A stretch of 13,938 nucleotides of DNA from Burkholderiales bacterium (lineage in GTDB: Bacteria > Pseudomonadota > Gammaproteobacteria > Burkholderiales > Burkholderiaceae_C): NCBI GenBank assembly GCA_011391855.1, contig JAABPT010000446.1, forward strand, positions 1 through 13,938. Direction: 5' to 3'. Shown here one piece after another: positions 7,505-13,938 of this stretch; the first letter of the stretch is position 1; each line of letters opens with the position of its first letter. Under the pieces are notes generated by a model. That model worked only from the letters and a program-made list of their open reading frames with translations. It made no database searches and was not told where the DNA came from. The position numbers and the translations under genes were made by a program.

Positions 7505-9330
7505 GCGGCAGGGGCGTCGTGCCCGGGGTGTGGCTCGATGTCGACCATCTCGAACCAGTTGTTCCAGAACAGCGGCCGCCGGAAACCCACCAGCCAGGGC
7601 TGGGTCAGCGCGGTGGCCGCCAGGTGCGTGCGCAGCTTGTACGGCATCCAGGCCACGGTCAGGCGCTTGGCGTGGTCGAACAGGGCTTCGCGCTGCGGCC
7701 CCTCGGGCAGTGCTTGCAGCTTTGCGATGGTGGCGTTCATCTCGGGCAGGTCGAAACGCGAGAGGTTCACGCCGCCGGCCGCGGCGCCGTCGTAGCGCAG
7801 CAGGCCTTCGATGCCGTCGGGCGCGCTGGCGCGGCCGCTCACCGACCACATCATCAGCTTGCCGGCGCGCGCCGCCTTGTACTGTTCGGGCCAGGTCGCG
7901 GTGCGGAACGCCACGTGCAGGCCGATGGCGCCCATGTCGCGCTCCATGAGTTCGTCGAAGCGGCGCATCTCCTGGCTGGGCTGGGTGGCCACTTCCAGCA
8001 CCAGCGGCTCGCCTGCGGGCGTTTCGCGCCAGCCGTCTCCGTTGCGGTCGCGCCAGCCGTAAAGATCGAGCAGGGCCCTGGCACGGGCCGGGTTGTAGTC
8101 GCTCATCTCGCTGCGCCACTGCGGCTGGTAGCCGCTCAGGTGCACGGCCACCGGCGACTGTGCCGCCACCGCCGAGCCGTGGCGCAGCAGCGTGATCTCG
8201 CGCTGCACGTCGATGGCCAGGCCGACCGCTCGGCGCAGCGCCACGCGCTCGGGCGTATAGCCGCCGACCAGCGGGTGCTCCATGTTGAACATCGTGTAGT
8301 AGGTGGAAGGAAGCACCACGCGCTCGGCACGGATGCCGCGCTTCGCCAGGTGGGGCGCCAGCTTGCCGCCGGGCATGGCCACGGGCGTGAAGCCGTCGGG
8401 CAGTTCCACCCAGTCGACTTCGCCATTCAGGAAGGCCAGCCAGGTGGGCTGCTTCTCCTCGATGATGGCCACCTCCACGCGGTTCACCATGGGCAGGCGG
8501 CGGCCCTTCAGGCGCGCCAGGATGGCCTGGCCCTCGACGTCGTCGGCGGCCGGTTCGGCGTGGTAGCGCAGGTCGCGGAACAGCGGGTTGCGCTCGAGCA
8601 CGATGCGCGAGGCGCGCCGCCACTCGGCCAGGACGAACGGGCCCGTGCCCACCGGGTGCTGCATGGACAGCTCGCCGTGGGCTTCGATCACCTCGCGCGC
8701 CACGGCCGCCGTGGAGGCGCTGGCCAGCCACTGCGGAAAGCGCGGCCGGCCGGCGTCGAGCACGAAGCGCAGCGTGTGGCGGTCCAGCACCTGCAGGCCG
8801 GCGATGGGGCGCTCGTGGTCGAAAGGCTGCTTGCGCTCGACAGCCTCGCGCCGCCGCGTGGCCAGTCCGCTGATGCCGGCCTGCTCCATCGAGCTCCAGC
8901 CCGGGCTCTTGGTGGCCGGGTCGGCCAGGCGCTGGATGCTGTAGGCGTAGTCCGCCGCCACCAGTTCGCGCGGCCGGCCGCCGAAGGCCGGGTCGTCGGT
9001 GAAGAAGATGCCGGGCTGCAGCCGCACCGTCCAGATACGGAAGTCGCTGCCCGGCTCGGCCTCGGGCATGGCGGCGGCGGTGCGCGGCCGCAGCTTGACG
9101 GGCCGCGCCAGCGGGTCGAATTCCAGCAGCGGCTCGAAGATGTGCGAGGTGATGCGCAGCGAACGCACGTCGCCCACGCGCGCGGGGTCGAAGCCGGTCT
9201 CGCTTTCGCTGGCCAGGCGCAGCACTTTCAGGCCTGGCGAAGAGGGCACCGTGGCAGCCCATGAACGGCCAGTCCATGCCGCCAGTGCGGCCGCTGCGGC
9301 GGGTTGCAGGAAGGCCTGGCGGCGGTTCAT
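7501..9330 (-). CDS. ABC transporter substrate-binding protein, family 5 (peptide/oligopeptide type)
   Basis: This 609-residue periplasmic binding protein is of the OppA/DppA/MppA type. The N-terminus MNRRQAFLQPAAAAALAAWT is a signal peptide with adjacent arginines, a hydrophobic core and a likely signal peptidase I site after about Ala25 (RSWA). The RR-x-x-FL spacing is one residue off the Tat consensus, so Sec or Tat export remain possible. No lipobox Cys is seen. Family features include the early domain ending ITSHIFEPLLEFDP, the GTGPFVLAEW motif and the closing region FRRPLFWNNWFEMVDI. I chose ATG 9330 because the signal peptide starts there; ATG 9342 would add MIPA, and neither has a clear ribosome site. 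No permease or ATPase gene is present in the window. The ATGA overlap with an LD-carboxypeptidase gene suggests that murein peptides are a ligand class; this is inference. Confidence 0.9.
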   Translation of the reverse strand: MNRRQAFLQPAAAAALAAWTGRSWAATVPSSPGLKVLRLASESETGFDPARVGDVRSLRITSHIFEPLLEFDPLARPVKLRPRTAAAMPEAEPGSDFRIWTVRLQPGIFFTDDPAFGGRPRELVAADYAYSIQRLADPATKSPGWSSMEQAGISGLATRRREAVERKQPFDHERPIAGLQVLDRHTLRFVLDAGRPRFPQWLASASTAAVAREVIEAHGELSMQHPVGTGPFVLAEWRRASRIVLERNPLFRDLRYHAEPAADDVEGQAILARLKGRRLPMVNRVEVAIIEEKQPTWLAFLNGEVDWVELPDGFTPVAMPGGKLAPHLAKRGIRAERVVLPSTYYTMFNMEHPLVGGYTPERVALRRAVGLAIDVQREITLLRHGSAVAAQSPVAVHLSGYQPQWRSEMSDYNPARARALLDLYGWRDRNGDGWRETPAGEPLVLEVATQPSQEMRRFDELMERDMGAIGLHVAFRTATWPEQYKAARAGKLMMWSVSGRASAPDGIEGLLRYDGAAAGGVNLSRFDLPEMNATIAKLQALPEGPQREALFDHAKRLTVAWMPYKLRTHLAATALTQPWLVGFRRPLFWNNWFEMVDIEPHPGHDAPAA

Positions 9331-9449
9331 GGCGGGGATCATAGAGACTGGCTGCGGCCACCCGGCGCGGTGCCGCCGCGTGGGATGATGGCCGTTATGC
9401 CAGCCCCTGCCCACACGCCCTGCCCCATGGCCCCGCGCCACGGTCCCCC
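9331..9449. promoter_or_regulatory. Divergent intergenic region between binding-protein and rhomboid genes
   Basis: Genes diverge from this 119-base GC-rich stretch, so it must contain start signals for both the minus-strand four-gene group and the rhomboid gene. I cannot identify convincing -35/-10 pairs or an operator. A small inverted repeat (CGCGG 9366-9370, CCGCG 9376-9380) lies in the middle. The role is inferred from gene orientation only. Confidence 0.35.
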
Positions 9450-10061
9450 ATGGCAGTGATCACCGCCAACCCGGTTGCATGGGTGCTGCTCGCGGCCATG
9501 GTGGTGGCCAGCCTGGCCGGCCTGTACACGGCACCCGCGATCGTCGAGCGCAACCTGTTCCGCCCCTACTGGCTGTTCCGGCAGCGCGAGTACGCCACAC
9601 CCGTCACCAGTGCCTTCCTGCATGCCGACCTGGGCCACCTGTTCTTCAACGCCTTCACGTTCTGGGCCTTTGCCTTTGCGCTGGAGCGCCAGATCGGCAG
9701 CGCGCGCTTCGCCGCCCTGTACGCCTTCGGCCTGCTGGTCAGCAGCGTGGGCACCTATTTCAAGCACCGGCACGACCCGGGCTACCGCTGCCTGGGCGCT
9801 TCGGGCGCCATTCTGGCGGTGCTGTTCGCGGCCATCGTTTACGCGCCGGCATCCTCGATCTTCATCCTGCCGATCCCGGTGCCCATTCCCGCGCCGCTGT
9901 TCGCGCTGGCCTACCTGGCCTACAGCTGGTACGCCGCGCGCCAGGCCCGCGGCCGCGTCAATCACGACGCGCATGTGGCCGGGGCGCTGGCGGGTGTGGC
10001 CTTCGTCGTGCTCACCGACCCAGCGGCGGTGGCGCGGGCGTGGCGGCTCGTGGTCGGCTGA
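9450..10061 (+). CDS. Rhomboid-family intramembrane serine protease
   Basis: This 203-residue polytopic inner-membrane protein has the compact bacterial rhomboid layout. The motif HxxxxHxxxN is present in FLHADLGHLFFN (His58, His63, Asn67). The nucleophile motif GxSG is LGASGA with Ser118, and the catalytic-dyad His is His175 in DAHVAG near the last helix. About six hydrophobic segments can be seen, beginning with residues 8-25. The family cleaves transmembrane substrates within or near the bilayer; the substrate is not predictable here. The segment around 130-150 (IFILPIPVPIPAPLF) is Pro-rich and sits in a hydrophobic stretch between the two catalytic residues. The start codon follows a run of C with no Shine-Dalgarno sequence, so the exact start is slightly uncertain. 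The DUF3297 gene follows 108 bases downstream on the same strand. Confidence 0.92.
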   Translation: MAVITANPVAWVLLAAMVVASLAGLYTAPAIVERNLFRPYWLFRQREYATPVTSAFLHADLGHLFFNAFTFWAFAFALERQIGSARFAALYAFGLLVSSVGTYFKHRHDPGYRCLGASGAILAVLFAAIVYAPASSIFILPIPVPIPAPLFALAYLAYSWYAARQARGRVNHDAHVAGALAGVAFVVLTDPAAVARAWRLVVG

Positions 10062-10096
10062 TGCCTGGGCGGGTGCCTGGGTTGATGCCTGGGCTG
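10061..10096. repeat. Three tandem 12-bp repeats directly after the rhomboid stop
   Basis: Three head-to-tail units (ATGCCTGGGCGG, GTGCCTGGGTTG, ATGCCTGGGCTG) share an invariant TGCCTGGG core at exact 12-bp period. The array begins on the last base of the rhomboid stop codon and lies in the leader region of the DUF3297 gene. It may be a slipped-strand microsatellite or a protein-binding repeat. Confidence 0.7.
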
Positions 10097-10169
10097 CTCC
10101 CTGCGGCCGAGAGAATGGTCGGTCAGGGAAAATCGCACTTCATCCGCGTCCACCCACAGGCAGCCCACC

Positions 10170-10418
10170 ATGAACGAAGCCCAGCCAGCGCCCCCCTTGC
10201 CCGACCGCCTGAGCACGGACCCGCGCAGCCCCCATCACGTGGCTGCCGTCTTCGCGCACGAGATCGGCATCCGCCTCAACGGCAAGGAGCGATCGGACGT
10301 CGAGGAATATTGCGTCAGCGAGGGCTGGGTGAAGGTGGCCGCCGGCCGCACGGTCGACCGCAAGGGCCGGCCGCTGCTCATCAAGCTGACGGGCCGGGTC
10401 GAGGCGTTCTATCGCTGA
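10170..10418 (+). CDS. DUF3297 family protein
   Basis: This small 82-residue soluble protein matches my memory of the DUF3297 family in length and pattern: LPDRLSTDPRSPHH (10-23), GIRLNGKERSDVEEYCVSEGW (33-53, family core), then VKVAAGRTVDRKGRPLLIKLTGRVEAFY to the end. The family is widespread in proteobacteria and, as far as I know, has no assigned function; the conserved single Cys48 and the glutathione-like small size do not settle one. There is no signal peptide or membrane segment. The ATG is preceded by a weak purine stretch (AGG about 9 nt upstream). It follows the rhomboid gene by 108 bases that contain a tandem repeat, so it may have its own promoter. It converges with the haloperoxidase gene, with only 48 bases between the two stops. 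Confidence 0.9.
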   Translation: MNEAQPAPPLPDRLSTDPRSPHHVAAVFAHEIGIRLNGKERSDVEEYCVSEGWVKVAAGRTVDRKGRPLLIKLTGRVEAFYR

Positions 10419-10471
10419 GCCGGACGCGGCGGCCGCCCCGCACCGCCCCGCCCCGCCCCGCTCAGCTCAGC
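10414..10471. terminator. Possible bidirectional terminator between convergent stops
   Basis: GCTGAGC at 10414-10420 overlaps the DUF3297 stop and pairs with GCTCAGC at 10460-10466 (second copy 10465-10471), which overlaps the haloperoxidase stop. The 39 bases between are extremely C/G rich, with CCCCG units and a GCGGCGGCCGC core that can fold. No T tract follows on either strand, so this is not a canonical intrinsic terminator. GCTCA is tandemly repeated three times at 10460-10474. Confidence 0.35.
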
Positions 10472-11957
10472 TCACACCCGAGGCGGCAATGGTGGCGGCC
10501 GACACCCCGAGCTTGGGTGCGATCTGGTTGGCGATCTGCGCCCCCAGCCACACACCACCCGTGCGACCCAGTTCGCGCGGTGTTGGCGGCACGCCGAACT
10601 CGTCGTCAGTGCCGGCCGCGTTGCGCCGGGTGATGCCGTCGAACTGCCAGTGCACGCCCAGGAACACGCGGCTGACCGAGTTGTCGACGATGGCCTGCCA
10701 CAGGCTGCCCAGGCCCAGCGTCAGGTGGTCGCGCGGCTGCATGGTCTTGGGGTCCTTGTTGCGACCGTTGAATTCGTCGGAGACGAAGTCGAAGCGCACG
10801 TTGTCCACGCCGTTGGCGTCGAAGGTGGCCACGCCCTTTTGCGCCAGGAACAGGCGCAACAACTGGAAGGCGGCCGCGCCGAAGGTGGCGTGACCCGACG
10901 GGTAGGCGGGAAAGTCGGGTGTCAGGCCCTGCCCGGAGCCATTGGTGTCGGGGCGGCCGAGCGGCACCCAGTTGGGATGGGCGTCGCCGTTGCCCGCAAT
11001 GGCCTCGCGGATGCCCACCGCGGGACGCCACATCATGTGCGCCGGTGAATATTTGTAGAACCAGGCATCCACGCCCGCGTCGGCCATCGCAATGGCGGTG
11101 CCGGCAATGATGGCCAGTTCGTCCTGCGGCAACAGCTGGCCGGGATTGGAGGCCTCGATCAGGTCCAACACGGTCAGCACCACCTGCATATACAGGCGCG
11201 GCGGCGTGCCCAGCTCCGGCGGGCCGTCGTAACCCCAGGCAATGCCGACCACTTCCTCGGCCAGGGTCCGGATGCCTGGCTGGCCGGGTGTGCGGTTGAT
11301 GTCGCCCTTGGCCAGCACCTTGTTGAAGTCGTCGCGGTAGTGCTGGGTGGGTTCGACGCGGTTCGGCGCCACGCGCCCCGGCGGCGGCGGAAAACCCACG
11401 ACGTGGCTGGCCAGCAGCCGCGTGGTTTCGCGACCCCAGATGGCCCCGGCGAAGCCCTGGGAAGGCTGGCTCGGCGGTGCGGCGTGCGTGTAGGGCGCAC
11501 CGCTGGGCGAATAGCGGTCGGCCGCGGCGGCCGCGGGGTCGCTCACGCCCCACTGGTGGACCAGGGTACCGAATTCGCGCCCGGCCATTTCCGCGGCGCT
11601 GCCGGCGGCGCCGAAGTCGAAATACTCCAGCCAGTGCACCCAGGCCGGCGCCAGCTGCTGGCTCTGGTTCGGGTAGCGCAGCCGCAACACCTGGGCGCAT
11701 GCGGCGGCGGCGGCCACGTCGGCCTTGTCCACCCCCACGGCCGCCAGCGCCGGGGGTGCGGGAATGGCCAGCAGGCCGGGGCGGCCCGTCGCGATGGCAT
11801 GGGCGTCGTGCAATGCCGCCAGCGCCATGCCCATGGCACGTGCGGTGAGGAAAGGTCCGCGCTGGTCGCCGGTGCTGAGCGCGGGCGTGTGGTCGCGGCG
11901 AACGCACTCCATGCTCATGTCGCACCAGAAGCGCAGGCTCGAAGTTGCTGCAGTCAT
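10467..11957 (-). CDS. Vanadium-dependent haloperoxidase / PAP2-like protein
   Basis: This 496-residue protein has the vanadate/phosphate-binding site shared by vanadium haloperoxidases and type 2 acid phosphatases: Lys302 and Arg311-Pro312 in KYSPAHMMWRPAVGI, PSGHATFG at 353-360 (His356, equivalent to the acid/base His404 of fungal chloroperoxidase), and SRVFLGVHWQFDGI at 429-442 (Arg430, His436, the vanadate ligand position, and Asp440). LGVHWQFD is close to the fungal chloroperoxidase motif, which favours a haloperoxidase over a small phosphatase, as does the length. Predicted chemistry is oxidation of halides by H2O2; halide choice cannot be read. No signal peptide or membrane helix is seen, so it may be cytoplasmic. 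The Lys-to-Arg spacing is two residues longer than in fungal chloroperoxidase. The start ATG at 11957 has no strong ribosome site. Transcription diverges from nrdD across 323 bases. Confidence 0.88.
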   Translation of the reverse strand: MTAATSSLRFWCDMSMECVRRDHTPALSTGDQRGPFLTARAMGMALAALHDAHAIATGRPGLLAIPAPPALAAVGVDKADVAAAAACAQVLRLRYPNQSQQLAPAWVHWLEYFDFGAAGSAAEMAGREFGTLVHQWGVSDPAAAAADRYSPSGAPYTHAAPPSQPSQGFAGAIWGRETTRLLASHVVGFPPPPGRVAPNRVEPTQHYRDDFNKVLAKGDINRTPGQPGIRTLAEEVVGIAWGYDGPPELGTPPRLYMQVVLTVLDLIEASNPGQLLPQDELAIIAGTAIAMADAGVDAWFYKYSPAHMMWRPAVGIREAIAGNGDAHPNWVPLGRPDTNGSGQGLTPDFPAYPSGHATFGAAAFQLLRLFLAQKGVATFDANGVDNVRFDFVSDEFNGRNKDPKTMQPRDHLTLGLGSLWQAIVDNSVSRVFLGVHWQFDGITRRNAAGTDDEFGVPPTPRELGRTGGVWLGAQIANQIAPKLGVSAATIAASGVS

Positions 11958-12011
11958 TTGAGGTCTTTCGTTGGCGCCGGCCGCATTGCAGCGGCTGGAC
12001 AGGGGTGGATG

Positions 12012-12037
12012 AAACGGACTCGAAGTCGAAGCCGTTT
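12012..12037. repeat. Dyad 1, AAACGG/CCGTTT arms
   Basis: Perfect 6-bp inverted repeat with a 14-bp spacer, lying 55 bases upstream of the haloperoxidase start. It resembles an operator with two half-sites, and shares its outer arms with the dyad at 12073-12103. No known regulator is recognised. Confidence 0.4.
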
Positions 12038-12072
12038 GCCACCGGTACAGCTGGCTGCACCACGCGGCTCTA

Positions 12073-12103
12073 AACGGCCCGAAGCCATTCTTTCGAGGCC
12101 GTT
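12073..12103. repeat. Dyad 2, long stem with AACGGCC/GGCCGTT arms
   Basis: The outer 7-bp arms (12073-12079 and 12097-12103) are extended inward by CGAA (12080-12083) pairing with TTCG (12092-12095), with one bulged A at 12096 and an 8-base loop. This makes an 11-bp stem. No T tract follows on either strand, so it is not a standard terminator. It could be an operator or an RNA hairpin in the haloperoxidase leader. Confidence 0.45.
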
Positions 12104-12178
12104 CGGCCACCGCATCCCGAAACCTGACGACGGCGGCAGCACCGTCTGACGGCCCCGCAGTCGCGGAAACCGCCCTTC

Positions 12179-12192
12179 TTGATCTGGTTCAA
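12179..12192 (+). promoter_or_regulatory. FNR-type (FNR/ANR) binding box upstream of nrdD
   Basis: TTGATCTGGTTCAA matches the FNR consensus TTGAT-N4-ATCAA at 9 of 10 defined positions. It is centred 95 bases before the nrdD start. If it acts as a class II activator site (centre at about -41.5), transcription would begin near 12227, inside the NrdR-type box region. Oxygen-responsive activation of an anaerobic ribonucleotide reductase is the expected logic. Confidence 0.75.
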
Positions 12193-12216
12193 GTCTTCGT
12201 CAAGTCGGGATTGCCG

Positions 12217-12232
12217 ACGCTACCGCTAGCGT
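12217..12232 (+). promoter_or_regulatory. NrdR-box-like palindrome 1
   Basis: ACGCTACCGCTAGCGT is a perfect 6-bp-arm palindrome (ACGCTA/TAGCGT) matching the NrdR box consensus ACACWATATATWGTGT at 10 of 16 positions, mainly in the arms. It starts exactly 32 bp before a stronger second box, the tandem spacing known for NrdR. It is weaker alone than as a pair. Confidence 0.6.
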
Positions 12233-12248
12233 TTAGCCTCGCGGCCGA

Positions 12249-12264
12249 CCACTACATCTAGTGT
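12249..12264 (+). promoter_or_regulatory. NrdR-box-like palindrome 2
   Basis: CCACTACATCTAGTGT matches the NrdR consensus at 13 of 16 positions and ends 16 bases before the nrdD ATG. NrdR represses ribonucleotide reductase genes when dATP is high. Its place between the FNR-type box and the gene fits repression by blocking RNA polymerase. Confidence 0.72.
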
Positions 12265-12280
12265 TCGGAGCCCGAGACCC

Positions 12281-13938
12281 ATGACCACCGCAGCGACCCC
12301 GGAAACCACCCATCTGATCAAGCGCGACGGCAGCGTGCGCGCCTTCGACGCCGCTCGCATCGCCTCGGCGCTCAGCCGAGCCGGCCATGCCAGCGGTGAA
12401 TTCGGCGAGGCAGAAGCCCTGCGCCTTACGCACGAGGCCGTGCTGCCGGCGCTGGCCGCGCAGGTGGCCGCTCCGGGTGCCGCCGCGCTGACCCCGCATG
12501 TCGAGCAGGTGCAGGACCTGGTGGAAGCCGCCTTGTTTGCCGCCGGCCACCGGCGCACGCTGCGCGCCTACACCGTCTATCGCGAACAGCACCGCAAGCT
12601 GCGCGACGCGCGGCGCACGCTGGTCGACGTCGAAGCTTCTGTTTCCGAATACCTGCAGCAGCGCGACTGGCGCGTCAACGCCAACGCCAACCAGGGCTAT
12701 TCGCTGGGCGGGTTGATCCTCAACGTGTCGGGCAAGGTCATCGCCAATTACTGGCTCGACCATGTCTACCCGCCCGAGGCCGGGCAGGCGCACCGGCAGG
12801 CCGACATCCACATCCACGACCTCGACATGCTCAGCGGCTATTGCGCCGGCTGGAGCCTGCGCACCCTGCTGCACGAAGGCCTGAACGGCGTGCCGGGCAA
12901 GGTGGAGGCCGGGCCGCCCAAGCACCTGAGCAGCGCCGTCGGCCAGATCGTCAATTTTCTGGGCACGTTGCAGAACGAATGGGCCGGCGCGCAGGCCTTC
13001 AGCTCCTTCGACACCTACCTGGCCCCGTTCGTGCGCCAGGACGCGATGAGCTACGCGCAGGTGCGGCAGTGCATCCAGGAGCTGGTCTACAACCTCAACG
13101 TGCCCTCGCGCTGGGGCACGCAGACGCCCTTCACCAACCTCACCTTCGACTGGGTCTGCCCGGAAGACCTGCGCGAGCAGGTGCCGGTGATCGCCGGGCA
13201 GGACATGCCCTTCAGCTATGGCGATCTGCAGGCCGAGATGGATCTCATCAACCGCGCCTATATCGACGTCATGATGGCCGGCGACTCGCGCGGCCGCGCC
13301 TTCACGTTTCCCATCCCCACCTACAACATCACCAAGGACTTCGACTGGACGAGCCCGAATGCCGAGGCGCTGTTCGAGATGACGGCGCGCTACGGCTTGC
13401 CGTACTTCCAGAATTTCGTCAATTCGGACCTCGAGCCGCACATGGTGCGCAGCATGTGCTGCCGGCTGCAGCTGGACCTGCGCGAACTGCTCAAGCGTGG
13501 CAACGGCCTCTTCGGGTCGGCCGAGCAGACCGGCTCGGTGGGCGTGGTCACCGTCAACTGCGCGCGCCTGGGCCACACGCATGCAGGTGACGAGCCGGCG
13601 CTGCTGGCGCGGCTGGACGAGCTGCTGGAACTGGGCAAACAGAGCCTGGAGATCAAGCGCAAGCTCATCCAGCGCCTCATCGACCAGGGCCTGTTCCCCT
13701 ACACGCGGCGCTACCTGGGCACGCTGCGCAACCACTTCAGCACGCTGGGCGTGAACGGCCTGAACGAGATGGTGCGCAATTTCAGTGGCGACGCCTACGA
13801 CCTGACCGACCCGCGCGGCCACGCGCTGGTGGTGCGGCTGCTGGACCACGTGCGCGACCGCATGGTGGCGTTCCAGGAAGAGACCGGCCACCTCTACAAC
13901 CTGGAGGCCACGCCGGCCGAGGGCACCACCTACCGCTT
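12281..13938 (+). CDS. nrdD: Anaerobic (class III) ribonucleoside-triphosphate reductase, partial
   Basis: This glycyl-radical enzyme reduces ribonucleotides to deoxyribonucleotides without oxygen. 552 residues lie in the window and the frame is open at the right edge, so the C-terminal zinc site and radical glycine loop are outside. Residues ~11-105 form an ATP-cone (LIKRDGSVRAFDAARIASAL), the allosteric site for ATP/dATP. Catalytic-barrel features include ADIHIHDLDMLSGYCAGWSL (174-193), GQIVNFLGTLQNEWAGAQAF (221-240), FPIPTYNITKDFDW (343-356) and SMCCRLQLD (391-399), where active-site cysteines lie. The ATG at 12281 has GGAG 10 nt upstream. Upstream FNR-type and paired NrdR-type boxes support induction without oxygen and repression by dATP. 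The activating enzyme gene nrdG would be expected beyond the window. A 552-codon open frame on the opposite strand is a codon-bias shadow. Confidence 0.96.
   Translation, partial: MTTAATPETTHLIKRDGSVRAFDAARIASALSRAGHASGEFGEAEALRLTHEAVLPALAAQVAAPGAAALTPHVEQVQDLVEAALFAAGHRRTLRAYTVYREQHRKLRDARRTLVDVEASVSEYLQQRDWRVNANANQGYSLGGLILNVSGKVIANYWLDHVYPPEAGQAHRQADIHIHDLDMLSGYCAGWSLRTLLHEGLNGVPGKVEAGPPKHLSSAVGQIVNFLGTLQNEWAGAQAFSSFDTYLAPFVRQDAMSYAQVRQCIQELVYNLNVPSRWGTQTPFTNLTFDWVCPEDLREQVPVIAGQDMPFSYGDLQAEMDLINRAYIDVMMAGDSRGRAFTFPIPTYNITKDFDWTSPNAEALFEMTARYGLPYFQNFVNSDLEPHMVRSMCCRLQLDLRELLKRGNGLFGSAEQTGSVGVVTVNCARLGHTHAGDEPALLARLDELLELGKQSLEIKRKLIQRLIDQGLFPYTRRYLGTLRNHFSTLGVNGLNEMVRNFSGDAYDLTDPRGHALVVRLLDHVRDRMVAFQEETGHLYNLEATPAEGTTYR

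Larger units (their letters stand above)
11958..12280. other. 323-bp divergent regulatory region, haloperoxidase / nrdD
   Basis: No gene is supported here. The nrdD-proximal part holds an FNR-type box and two NrdR-type palindromes (listed separately). The haloperoxidase-proximal part holds two dyads with AACGG/CCGTT arms: AAACGG 12012-12017 with CCGTTT 12032-12037, and AACGGCC 12073-12079 with GGCCGTT 12097-12103. A minor hairpin (GACGG 12129-12133, CCGTC 12142-12146) is also present. I see no clear -35/-10 pair for the haloperoxidase. Confidence 0.6.

Noticed and set aside
7519..9264. 581-codon plus-strand open frame opposite the binding-protein gene
   Set aside because: Composition rich in His, Gln, Ala and Arg and no family pattern; an antisense shadow.
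12233..13891. 552-codon minus-strand open frame opposite nrdD
   Set aside because: The plus strand encodes clear NrdD motifs throughout and its regulatory sites point in that direction; the antisense frame is a GC-bias artefact.

Overview
The window is a very GC-rich chromosomal segment (strong G/C preference at third codon positions) with compact gene packing and 4-base ATGA gene overlaps. Gene content and protein style suggest a betaproteobacterium of the order Burkholderiales, probably Comamonadaceae-like. This is an inference from style and from a class III ribonucleotide reductase carrying an FNR-type box; there is no rRNA or marker gene to confirm it. I see no mobile element, CRISPR array or tRNA.

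Left part (1-3208, minus strand): three genes joined by ATGA overlaps. In order of transcription they are a 71-residue protein whose first ~32 residues resemble the N-terminus of IspH (LytB) with Arg in place of the iron-sulfur cysteine; a 735-residue FAD/NAD(P)-binding oxidoreductase of the phytoene-desaturase-like superfamily; and an Ala/Pro-rich protein of unknown function that runs off the left edge. This cassette is the best candidate here for an undescribed system. The first two genes point to isoprenoid or polyene chemistry, but no substrate can be named.

Middle part (3449-9330, minus strand): four closely spaced genes. They encode a family 5 solute-binding protein, an S66 LD-carboxypeptidase (ATGA overlap), a group II 6-phosphofructokinase with ATP-type active-site residues, and a SulP-type anion transporter with a STAS domain. 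The first pair suggests uptake and trimming of murein peptides. The link to the kinase and transporter may only reflect shared transcription.

Right part (9450-13938): a rhomboid protease and a DUF3297 protein on the plus strand converge on a vanadium-haloperoxidase-like protein on the minus strand. Divergent from the haloperoxidase is nrdD (anaerobic ribonucleotide reductase, cut by the right edge). The 323-base region between these two genes is rich in regulatory signals: a 9/10 FNR-type box and two NrdR-box-like palindromes 32 bp apart in front of nrdD, plus two unexplained dyads sharing AACGG/CCGTT arms nearer the haloperoxidase.
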